A stretch of DNA of 5,666 nt from Gammaproteobacteria bacterium (GTDB taxonomy: Bacteria > Pseudomonadota > Gammaproteobacteria > UBA9214), in NCBI GenBank assembly GCA_020027635.1, contig JAHKKL010000124.1:1-5666 (forward strand). Direction: 5' to 3'. The notes beneath the pieces are model-generated. The model did not search any database. It was not told the DNA's origin and saw only the letters and a program-made list of their open reading frames with translations. The position numbers and the translations under genes are program-made. This document shows positions 1 to 5,666 of the stretch, piece by piece (the first letter of the stretch is position 1; every line of letters begins with the position of its first letter).

Positions 1-2286
1 TGGATGGGAAAAATCTACGAGTTTCTCGGTATGACGACCGGTGTAGTGGTTCCAGGCCAGTCACAGGAGCAGAAACGGGTCGCCTACAAGGCGGATATCA
101 CCTACGGCACGAACAACGAGTTCGGCTTCGATTACCTGCGCGACAACATGGCGTTCACCGCCCAGGACAGGATGCAGGGCATGCGCTATTTCGCGATCGT
201 GGATGAGGTTGACTCCATCCTGATTGACGAGGCGCGCACCCCGCTGATTATTTCCGGGCCAGTGGACGAACGTTCGGATCTCTACACCAGGATAAACGCC
301 CTCATCCCTCAGCTGAAACCGCAAGAAACCGAGGATGGACCGGGTGACTACACGCTGGAGGAAAAACACAAGCAGGTTTTCCTGACCGAAGAAGGTCATG
401 AACACGTCGAAACGCTGCTGGTCAGGAATGGCCTGCTGCGCGAGGGGGAGAGCCTCTACGATGCTGCCAATCTGAATCTCATGCATCACCTCAATGCCGC
501 GCTGCGCGCCCACCTGCTGTTCCAGAAGGACGTCGATTACATCGTGCAGGATGGGCAGATCGTCATCGTGGACGAATTCACCGGCCGCACCATGCCGGGC
601 CGGCGCTGGTCCGAGGGTCTGCACCAGGCCGTGGAGGCGAAGGAAGGCGTTCCGGTCCAGAACGAGAACCAGACCCTGGCGTCGATCACCTTCCAGAATT
701 ATTTCCGCCTGTACAAGAAACTCTCGGGTATGACCGGCACGGCTGATACCGAGGCCTTCGAACTTCAGCAGATCTATGGTCTGGAGGTGGTGGTCATTCC
801 GACCCACAAGCCGATGGTCCGCAATGACATGGGCGATCTGGTCTATCTCACCATGGAGGAGAAGTTCAATGCCATACTCGGGGATATCCGTGAATGCCGC
901 CAGCGCGGCCAGCCGACCCTGGTCGGCACCGCCTCGGTCGAAACTTCCGAATACCTGTCGCGGCTGCTGAAGAAAGAAGATATCAGCCACGAGGTACTCA
1001 ACGCCAAGCAACACGAGCGGGAGGCGCATATCATCGCCCAGGCGGGGCAACCCGGAGCGGTAACCATCGCGACCAACATGGCCGGCCGCGGGACGGATAT
1101 TGTGCTCGGGGGAAACCTCAACGCGGAAATCGAGGCGCTGCAGGATCCGGAAGAAGCGACCCTTCAAAGGATCAGGGAAGACTGGCAGAAACGCCATAAC
1201 CAGGTTATCGCCGCCGGCGGGCTGCATATCATCGGCACCGAACGCCATGAATCACGCCGCGTCGATAACCAGCTGCGCGGTCGCGCCGGACGCCAGGGTG
1301 ACCCGGGATCGAGCCGTTTCTATCTCTCCCTGAAAGACAACCTGATGCGTATCTTCGCCTCCGACCGGGTCGCCGCCATGATGCAGAAACTGGGCATGCA
1401 GGAAGGAGAGGCCATCGAGCACCCATGGGTAACCAAGGCCATCGAGAATGCCCAGCGCAAGGTCGAGGCGCATAACTTCAATATCCGCAAGACACTGCTG
1501 GAATATGACGATGTAGCCAATGACCAGCGCAAGGTCGTTTACGAACAGCGCAATGAGCTGATGGAGACGGAGGATATAGCCGATACCATACGCGCCATCC
1601 GTCGTGATGTCGTCAAATCAGTCATCGATACGTACATTTCCCCCGGCAGTCTTGACGAACAGTGGGATGTGACGGGTCTGCATGAGGCACTCATGCTGGA
1701 ATTCGGCGCTGACATGCCGGTAGCCGATTGGCTGGAGCAGGACCACGGCCTGCATGAGGAGACATTGCGCGAGCGCATCATCGAGAGCATGGAAGCGGCC
1801 TATGCGGAGAAGGAACAGCTCGCCGGAACCGCGGTCGTCAGGCATTTCGAGAAGGCGGTCATGCTGCAGATCCTTGACGTGGCATGGAAGGAACATCTGG
1901 CGGCGATGGACTACCTGCGGCAGGGGATCGGGCTGCGCGGCTATGCACAGAAGAACCCCAAGCAGGAATACAAGCGCGAGGCCTTCGAGATGTTTACGGC
2001 CATGCTGGACCGGATCAAGCATGATGTGATCGCTATCGTGTCCAAGGTGCAGGTGCGTACCGAATCGGATGTCGAGGCGGTGGAGCAGCAGCGGCGCAGC
2101 GAGGCCCCCAGGCAGTACCAGCATGCCGAGGCCAGCGCCATGGCCGGTCAGCAGGAGGAAGAGGCGGCAGCCGGGGAGGAAACCCACACGCCGTACACGC
2201 GCCAGGGCAGGAAGATCGGCCGCAACGAACCGTGTCCCTGCGGCTCCGGTAAGAAGTACAAGCAATGCCACGGCAGGCTGAGCTGA
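1..2286 (+). CDS. secA: Preprotein translocase ATPase SecA, 5'-truncated by the window edge
   Basis: SecA is the cytoplasmic, membrane-associated ATPase that drives unfolded preproteins through SecYEG. The reading frame is open from base 1 (Trp codon), so the Met at 4-6 is internal. About 155 N-terminal residues, including Walker A, are missing compared with the roughly 900-residue E. coli protein, judged from memory. Counting Trp as residue 1: Walker B DEVD at 68-71 followed by IDEART; DEFTGRT at 191, in the preprotein-binding region; MTGTA at 244; TNMAGRGTDI at 358; QLRGRAGRQGD (motif VI, arginine fingers) at 424; and LLEYDDVAND of the helical scaffold/wing region. The tail is a Glu/Ala-rich linker and a zinc motif CPCGSGKKYKQCHG (Cys745, Cys747, Cys756, His757), which in the family binds SecB and phospholipid. 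No frameshift or lost motif is visible. argJ follows after 201 bases. The identification is essentially certain. Confidence 0.98.
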   Translation, partial: WMGKIYEFLGMTTGVVVPGQSQEQKRVAYKADITYGTNNEFGFDYLRDNMAFTAQDRMQGMRYFAIVDEVDSILIDEARTPLIISGPVDERSDLYTRINALIPQLKPQETEDGPGDYTLEEKHKQVFLTEEGHEHVETLLVRNGLLREGESLYDAANLNLMHHLNAALRAHLLFQKDVDYIVQDGQIVIVDEFTGRTMPGRRWSEGLHQAVEAKEGVPVQNENQTLASITFQNYFRLYKKLSGMTGTADTEAFELQQIYGLEVVVIPTHKPMVRNDMGDLVYLTMEEKFNAILGDIRECRQRGQPTLVGTASVETSEYLSRLLKKEDISHEVLNAKQHEREAHIIAQAGQPGAVTIATNMAGRGTDIVLGGNLNAEIEALQDPEEATLQRIREDWQKRHNQVIAAGGLHIIGTERHESRRVDNQLRGRAGRQGDPGSSRFYLSLKDNLMRIFASDRVAAMMQKLGMQEGEAIEHPWVTKAIENAQRKVEAHNFNIRKTLLEYDDVANDQRKVVYEQRNELMETEDIADTIRAIRRDVVKSVIDTYISPGSLDEQWDVTGLHEALMLEFGADMPVADWLEQDHGLHEETLRERIIESMEAAYAEKEQLAGTAVVRHFEKAVMLQILDVAWKEHLAAMDYLRQGIGLRGYAQKNPKQEYKREAFEMFTAMLDRIKHDVIAIVSKVQVRTESDVEAVEQQRRSEAPRQYQHAEASAMAGQQEEEAAAGEETHTPYTRQGRKIGRNEPCPCGSGKKYKQCHGRLS

Positions 2287-2487
2287 TAATCTGGCCGGAT
2301 AACGCTGCATTCAAAATTCACCACAGCGACGCTGTATACGCAGGGTATTGCGAATTTATCCCCCGGTGACCTTGGTCATACCTCTTTGAAGTATTTTGGC
2401 GGCGTGAACATTGTCTGATGCAGAGATTCTATGCCATTACTCAATCTGCGCTGCGCCCCTGTGGTGTAATACGCGGTATGGAAATTC
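2287..2487. other. secA-argJ intergenic region
   Basis: This 201-base gap is visibly more AT-rich than the flanking genes. I find no GC-rich hairpin followed by a T-run that would terminate secA. The best structure is a bulged 7-bp stem (GCAG-AG-ATT at 2420-2428 against AATCTGC at 2443-2449, 14-base loop), which may be chance. A TAATAC hexamer at 2467-2472 resembles a -10 box but has no matching -35 at 16-18 bases and would give an almost leaderless argJ transcript. Whether argJ is read through from secA or has its own promoter cannot be settled here. Confidence 0.6.
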
Positions 2488-3705
2488 ATGAACAGTGACG
2501 TTTCAATTCTTCCGGAAATACACCCGGTCGCGGGATTCCGGCTGGGAACGGCCTGCGCCGGTATCAAGTCTCCCGGGCGCCGGGACCTGGTCGTCATGGC
2601 CTTGGATGAAGGTTCCGGTTGCGCCGCCGTTTTCACCCGCAATGCCTTCTGCGCCGCTCCCGTGACGGTCGCGCGTGACCATCTGGCGGCGCACTCGCCT
2701 GAGTATTTGCTGGTTAATACCGGTAATGCCAACGCGGGTACCGGCAATCAGGGCGTTCGCGATGCCCGGCAATGTTGCGCGCTGCTCGCGGATCTGGCCG
2801 GATGTTCACCGGAGACGGTAGTGCCATTCTCGACCGGGGTGATCGGCGAGCCGCTGCCGGTCACCCGTATCGAGGGCGGTTTGCCGGTGGCACTCGCCTC
2901 CCTCTCGGAAGACGGCTGGACCGACGCGGCGCAGGGCATCATGACGACCGACACGGTTCCCAAGCTGGCGTCACGCCGGCTGGATATGGACGGGCATACC
3001 ATTACCGTTACCGGCATGGCCAAGGGGGCCGGCATGATCCGCCCCGACATGGCGACCATGCTGGCCTTCGTTGCCACCGATGCCGGGCTGGACGTGAACC
3101 TGTTGCAGACTTGCCTGAATCGCGCCGTGGCTGGCTCCTTCAACCGTATCACCGTCGATGGCGATACCTCGACCAACGATGCCTGTGTGCTGGTTGCCAC
3201 CGGCCGGAGTAGCTTACCGCGCCTGACGCCGACCGGTGGCCATTATGAACGGTTCGCGGCCACCGTTGCCGATGTCTGCAGGGATCTTGCCAGGGCCATC
3301 GTGCGCGACGGCGAGGGGGCGACCAAGTTCGTCACCATAGCCGTCGAACAGGGTGCGACATCGGAAGAATGCCTCCAGACAGCCTACACGATCGCGCATT
3401 CCCCGCTGGTAAAAACGGCCCTGTTCGCCAGTGACCCGAACTGGGGCCGTATACTGGCCGCGGTGGGTCGCGCCGGCCTGCGTGACCTGAACGTCGAGGG
3501 CGTCACGATCTATCTCGACGATGTTTGCATCGTCCAGGACGGCGGAAGGGCATTGAACTATACCGAGGCCGCGGGGCAGGGCGTGTTGCGGCGCAAGGAA
3601 TTCACCATTCGGGTCGTGCTCGGACGCGGTGACAGATCAGAACACGTCTGGACTTGCGATCTTTCCTATGACTATGTCCGGATCAATGCGGAGTACCGCA
3701 GCTAG
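2488..3705 (+). CDS. argJ: Glutamate N-acetyltransferase / ornithine acetyltransferase ArgJ
   Basis: ArgJ moves the acetyl group from N2-acetylornithine to glutamate, recycling it in cytoplasmic arginine biosynthesis; some members also make N-acetylglutamate from acetyl-CoA. The 405-residue length is normal. Motifs in order: NTGNANAGTG at 77-86; STG with Thr116-Gly117, the likely oxyanion hole; MTTDT at 152; GMAKGAGMI followed by MATML, where the proenzyme cuts itself between Ala189 and Thr190 to give alpha and beta chains with Thr190 as nucleophile; DGDTSTND at 224; VRDGEGATKF at 272, with conserved Glu276; ASDPNWGR at 314; and a C-terminus NAEYRS whose Asn400 and final Ser405 match residues placed in the active site in family structures. 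The ATG at 2488 fits the family N-terminus; the ribosome site is weak (GGA at 2480-2482, 5-base gap). Sequence alone does not show whether it is mono- or bifunctional. Confidence 0.97.
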   Translation: MNSDVSILPEIHPVAGFRLGTACAGIKSPGRRDLVVMALDEGSGCAAVFTRNAFCAAPVTVARDHLAAHSPEYLLVNTGNANAGTGNQGVRDARQCCALLADLAGCSPETVVPFSTGVIGEPLPVTRIEGGLPVALASLSEDGWTDAAQGIMTTDTVPKLASRRLDMDGHTITVTGMAKGAGMIRPDMATMLAFVATDAGLDVNLLQTCLNRAVAGSFNRITVDGDTSTNDACVLVATGRSSLPRLTPTGGHYERFAATVADVCRDLARAIVRDGEGATKFVTIAVEQGATSEECLQTAYTIAHSPLVKTALFASDPNWGRILAAVGRAGLRDLNVEGVTIYLDDVCIVQDGGRALNYTEAAGQGVLRRKEFTIRVVLGRGDRSEHVWTCDLSYDYVRINAEYRS

Positions 3706-3763
3706 GAGATTGCAGAGGTCTCAGGAACGTGGTGGCGGTACCGACTTACACGGGTAGCCCCGG

Positions 3764-4453
3764 TCACTGGTGCGGGCGGCTCAGTAACCAGAGCATCTGC
3801 AAAACCAGCAGTTTTCTCAATTCCGCCGGACTGCATTGATCGAGATTCGAAACCGGATTGCAGCCAGCATGTGTAACCGGGTTATCCTGTTTCGCAAGGA
3901 TTTCCGTTCCAACCTGGTAAACATAGGCGACTGCCGAGCTCACCTCATGGTCAGTCAGGGTGGTATAGCCTCCCTTTGCCGGCATGCGTCCATGGCCCTC
4001 TAGTGCATGCTGGATCAGGGTTTCCAGCCCCTGCGCCAGACGGGGCTGCCAGGCCTGCATGTCGCCGACACGGGGCGCGTCGCGGACACTGTTGCCATGG
4101 CAGGTCAGGCAGGTGTGATTAAAGACCGACTTGCCCAGTGCCAGGTCGTACTTGTCGGAAGTTGCCTGGCTCGTATCCGCTGCAGCAGGACTGTCTTCTT
4201 TCCCGGACGGTGATGATGCGGCGGCGACTGGTCGCTCATTTTCATGGGGTTCAGTAATGCCTGTCTGATCGGCAACCGGCGTGGGGACCGGCGGATCCCC
4301 GCCCGTCGATCCATTGCTGCTCCAACCGACGACGGGTAGTGCCGCCATGAGCGCGAGCCCGAGCCCGGCAATTCCATCTCGCCGGCCGTGACGCAGCCCG
4401 GCTGGCGAGACGGGATGCGATGGTGTACCCGTTACTTTATCGAGAGATCGCAT
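3764..4453 (-). CDS. Cytochrome c5-like monoheme protein, membrane-anchored or secreted
   Basis: This 229-residue protein is probably a periplasmic electron carrier. Residues 1-27 are basic (RHGRR at 21-25), then a hydrophobic stretch at about 28-44 acts as export signal or anchor; there is no lipobox Cys and no clear AxA cleavage site, so anchoring is plausible. Residues 45-100 are a Pro/Ser/Ala/Thr/Glu-rich linker. The heme domain spans about 101-187: GKSVFNHTCLTCHG with the heme site Cys115-Cys118-His119, a class I c5-type core (APRVGD, WQPRLAQG), and the probable distal ligand Met157 in GRMPAKGG. Residues 188-229 extend past the usual domain end and hold Cys198 and Cys207 plus a hydrophobic LLVLQMLWLL run. 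The gene lies antisense between argJ and the Nudix gene. The ATG at 4453 lacks a good ribosome site, but no better start lies before the hydrophobic segment. Codon third positions look less GC-rich than in argJ. The redox partner is unknown. Confidence 0.9.
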   Translation of the reverse strand: MRSLDKVTGTPSHPVSPAGLRHGRRDGIAGLGLALMAALPVVGWSSNGSTGGDPPVPTPVADQTGITEPHENERPVAAASSPSGKEDSPAAADTSQATSDKYDLALGKSVFNHTCLTCHGNSVRDAPRVGDMQAWQPRLAQGLETLIQHALEGHGRMPAKGGYTTLTDHEVSSAVAYVYQVGTEILAKQDNPVTHAGCNPVSNLDQCSPAELRKLLVLQMLWLLSRPHQ

Positions 4454-4530
4454 GGACGGACAATATCACAGATTCTGCGCTACCGGCCTCACGGAGACTC
4501 GTAAAATCCCATGGGCCTGCCTCGAACGCC

Positions 4531-4561
4531 TTGAAGTGTGCCTAGCGTCTTGGGGTAAGAT
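4531..4561 (+). promoter_or_regulatory. Weak candidate sigma70-type promoter for the Nudix gene
   Basis: TTGAAG (4531-4536; 4 of 6 to TTGACA) is followed after 19 bases by TAAGAT (4556-4561; 4 of 6 to TATAAT, keeping the first T, the A and the last T). The spacer is longer than the ideal 17 bases. Predicted transcription would start near 4568 and leave a leader of about 100 bases. This is found by eye only; matches of this quality are frequent by chance. Confidence 0.2.
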
Positions 4562-4586
4562 AAGCTGAAGATTCGAGTACTAGGCA
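4539..4586. repeat. 7-bp inverted repeat TGCCTAG / CTAGGCA
   Basis: TGCCTAG at 4539-4545 and CTAGGCA at 4580-4586 are perfect inverted copies with 34 bases between them, about 41 bases centre to centre. As RNA the pairing could extend outward by three G-U pairs and one A-U pair (4535-4538 with 4587-4590). The pair brackets the candidate -10 box. One 7-bp inverted pair is about what chance gives in a region this size, so function is unproven. Confidence 0.3.
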
Positions 4587-4667
4587 TGTTGATCAGGTAA
4601 ATTCCTACCCACGGGTGCTTGTCTAGATGTCCCAACGACATTCAACCGCTGTCTGCAACGGTTCTTA

Positions 4668-5633
4668 ATGGCGCTGAAAGCCGATCATCCGGAACGCATT
4701 CATGTGGCGGTGGCCGCGGTGTTTGATGATCGGCGACGAGTGCTGATCTGTCGGCGCCCGCCGCACGCACACCAGGGCGGTTTGTGGGAATTTCCTGGCG
4801 GGAAGCTGGAGCGGGGGGAGACGATAGAGTCCGCACTGCGGCGGGAACTGAAGGAGGAAACCGGCATCGACGTGATCTCGGCCAGGCCGCTGATACGCGT
4901 GCATCACGATTATCCGGACCGGCACGTGCTGCTCGATGTCTATCGTGTGGACAGGTTTTCGGGGATGGCCGCCGGCCATGAGAGCCAGCCCATCAGATGG
5001 GTGTCGCCGGGTGAACTCGGGCGCTACCGGTTTCCAGCGGCCAATAGACCCATCATCAAGGCGGCCAGCCTGCCGGACCGTTATCTTATCACTCCGGAGC
5101 CAGGTACGGATGTCGAGAACTTCCTGGCCCAGCTGGACGCGGCGGTCCGCCGCGGCGTGGTGCTGGTCCAGTTGCGGGCAAAACAGTGCGCACTCCCGGA
5201 CTACCGGGCTCTAGTGAAGCGTGCCCTAGGGGTTTGCCATGCGCACCAAGCCCGGCTTCTGCTCAATACGGGGCCGTCACTGGCACTGGATCTGGGTGCG
5301 GATGGCGTGCATCTGAGTAGTGCCTGCTTGCTGGCACTGCGGGAGCGGCCGCTGGACTCACGCTACGTGGTCGGCGCTTCCTGCCACGACCGCCAGGAGA
5401 TCGAACATGCCTGCGCCATGAATCTGGACTTCGCCGTCGTGTCGCCGGTGCGGGAAACTGCCAGCCATCCAGGGGCGAAGGCGCTGGGTTTCTCCGGACT
5501 GCGGGACCTGACGGAGCGGGCCGATCTGCCGGTCTATGCCCTGGGCGGCATGGCCGAGATGGACCTGGGCAGAGCCTTTGAGCATGGCGCCCAGGGCATT
5601 GCGGCGATACGCGGACTGTGGCTCAGTTCCTGA
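4668..5633 (+). CDS. Nudix (MutT-like) hydrolase fused to a ThiE/TenI-like domain
   Basis: A 321-residue, two-domain cytoplasmic protein. Residues 10-130 form a MutT-type Nudix domain: IHVAVAAVF first strand, LWEFPGGKLE, and a perfect Nudix box (GX5EX7REUXEEXGU) at 45-67 with Gly45, Glu51, Arg59, Glu60, Glu63, Glu64 and Gly66, the metal and catalytic residues that hydrolyse nucleoside-diphosphate-linked substrates such as oxidised dGTP. Residues 137-321 match the thiamine-phosphate-synthase barrel: RYLITPEP, QLRAK at 168, LLLNTGPSLAL at 197, ADGVHLSS at 211, VSPVRETASHPGAKALGF at 258, YALGG at 290 and GIAAIRG at 310. Typical ThiE residues are changed (see findings), so thiamine synthesis is doubtful. 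The same fusion occurs in other gammaproteobacteria near secA/argJ, PA4400 of Pseudomonas aeruginosa being one I recall. The ATG at 4668 places the first strand as expected, despite a poor ribosome site. The last 11 bases overlap the convergent gene's end. I give no symbol because mutT proper is single-domain. Confidence 0.93.
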   Translation: MALKADHPERIHVAVAAVFDDRRRVLICRRPPHAHQGGLWEFPGGKLERGETIESALRRELKEETGIDVISARPLIRVHHDYPDRHVLLDVYRVDRFSGMAAGHESQPIRWVSPGELGRYRFPAANRPIIKAASLPDRYLITPEPGTDVENFLAQLDAAVRRGVVLVQLRAKQCALPDYRALVKRALGVCHAHQARLLLNTGPSLALDLGADGVHLSSACLLALRERPLDSRYVVGASCHDRQEIEHACAMNLDFAVVSPVRETASHPGAKALGFSGLRDLTERADLPVYALGGMAEMDLGRAFEHGAQGIAAIRGLWLSS

Positions 5634-5666
5634 TATCCTCGTCAGGAACGCCCGTCTCATCGCCGG
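5623..5666 (-). CDS. yacG: 3' end of a convergent gene, probably DNA gyrase inhibitor YacG (partial)
   Basis: On the minus strand a frame enters from the right edge and ends at TGA (5625-5623), giving the C-terminal residues GDETGVPDEDIRN. YacG is a small zinc protein of about 60-70 residues that binds GyrB and inhibits gyrase; its members commonly end in an acidic tail after an IPG(D/E) motif, which this fragment resembles. In related genomes, as I recall, yacG sits next to this Nudix gene with coaE and pil genes beyond. The zinc-binding cysteines lie outside the window, so this rests on 13 residues plus context. The 3' end overlaps the Nudix gene by 11 bases, tail to tail. Confidence 0.5.
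   Translation of the reverse strand, partial: GDETGVPDEDIRN
5626..5649. terminator. 8-bp perfect hairpin over the convergent 3' ends, possible bidirectional terminator
   Basis: GTTCCTGA (5626-5633) and TCAGGAAC (5642-5649) are exact inverted copies with an 8-base loop. The left arm includes the Nudix stop codon, and the whole element lies inside the last codons of the opposing gene. Being symmetric, it could act on both strands. Neither side has a T-run, and the stem is only half GC, so it is not a textbook intrinsic terminator. Confidence 0.35.

Larger units (their letters stand above)
4454..4667. other. Divergent intergenic region between the cytochrome and Nudix genes
   Basis: These 214 bases separate two genes transcribed away from each other, so the start signals for both should lie here. 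I see no tRNA-like or other recognisable RNA structure and no convincing small gene. Neither flanking start codon has a strong Shine-Dalgarno sequence. The two possible elements I could pick out, a weak promoter-like pair and an inverted repeat, are listed separately. Confidence 0.6.

Noticed and set aside
61..1248. Long minus-strand open frame (395 codons) opposite secA
   Set aside because: It lies wholly within the conserved secA coding sequence, and its translation shows no recognisable domain. It is the usual antisense shadow of a GC-rich gene.
1618..2310. Minus-strand open frame (230 codons) opposite the secA 3' end
   Set aside because: It is antisense to the conserved SecA C-terminal region, has biased Leu/Arg/His composition and no recognisable motif; a shadow frame.
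2309..2320. ATTCA-AA-ATTCA resembling an ArgR operator upstream of argJ
   Set aside because: The two ATTCA units are direct repeats, whereas the enterobacterial ARG box is an inverted TGAAT/ATTCA palindrome. It also lies about 170 bases upstream of the start codon.
2478..2498. Six-codon frame (MEIHEQ) overlapping the argJ start, possible leader peptide
   Set aside because: It has no arginine codons, no ribosome site and no attenuator-like structure; such a short frame is expected by chance.
3687..3700. TGCGG-AGTA-CCGCA hairpin at the end of argJ as a terminator
   Set aside because: The stem is only 5 bp, it lies in codons for the conserved argJ C-terminus, and no T-run follows.
3751..3762. 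CGGG-TAGC-CCCG hairpin between the convergent argJ and cytochrome stops
   Set aside because: A 4-bp stem with no T-run on either strand is too weak to call a terminator.
4359..4384. Twin-arginine export signal in the cytochrome N-terminus (HGRRDGIAG)
   Set aside because: Only the two arginines match; the rest of the Tat motif is absent, and c-type cytochromes receive heme after Sec export.
4451..4530. Promoter for the cytochrome gene on the minus strand (TGATAT-like -10 close to the ATG)
   Set aside because: No acceptable -35 box at normal spacing, and it would leave almost no leader; not supportable by eye.

Overview
This is a housekeeping stretch of a GC-rich (roughly 60 percent by eye) proteobacterial chromosome. 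Close agreement of the SecA and ArgJ proteins with gammaproteobacterial homologues, the secA-argJ order, and a Nudix/thiamine-phosphate-synthase-like fusion gene close by all point to Gammaproteobacteria. A purple-sulfur or sulfur-oxidising lineage (Chromatiales-like) is my guess for placement; the sequence does not prove it.

Layout: (1) 1-2286, +, secA with its 5' end cut off by the window edge; the ATPase motifs from Walker B onward and the C-terminal zinc motif are intact. (2) 2287-2487, a 201-base gap with no clear terminator, promoter or RNA gene. (3) 2488-3705, +, complete argJ (glutamate N-acetyltransferase of arginine biosynthesis) with its self-cleavage site. (4) 3706-3763, a short convergent gap. 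(5) 3764-4453, -, a cytochrome c5-like monoheme protein with an N-terminal membrane segment, a long low-complexity linker and an unexplained C-terminal tail holding two cysteines. (6) 4454-4667, a divergent 214-base gap that must contain the start signals of both flanking genes and carries a 7-bp inverted repeat. (7) 4668-5633, +, a two-domain protein: a MutT-type Nudix hydrolase fused to a ThiE/TenI-like barrel whose ThiE signature residues have changed. (8) 5623-5666, -, the last codons of a convergent gene that fits the tail of yacG. An 8-bp perfect inverted repeat covers the two overlapping 3' ends.

The genes do not form one pathway. They cover protein export (SecA), arginine biosynthesis (ArgJ), periplasmic electron transfer (cytochrome), nucleotide-pool cleansing (Nudix domain) and probably gyrase regulation (YacG). 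I see no mobile element, CRISPR array, tRNA or rRNA, phage gene or defence system, and nothing that looks like a new multi-gene system. The best items for follow-up are the altered ThiE-like domain, the C-terminal tail of the cytochrome, and the hairpin at the convergent 3' ends.
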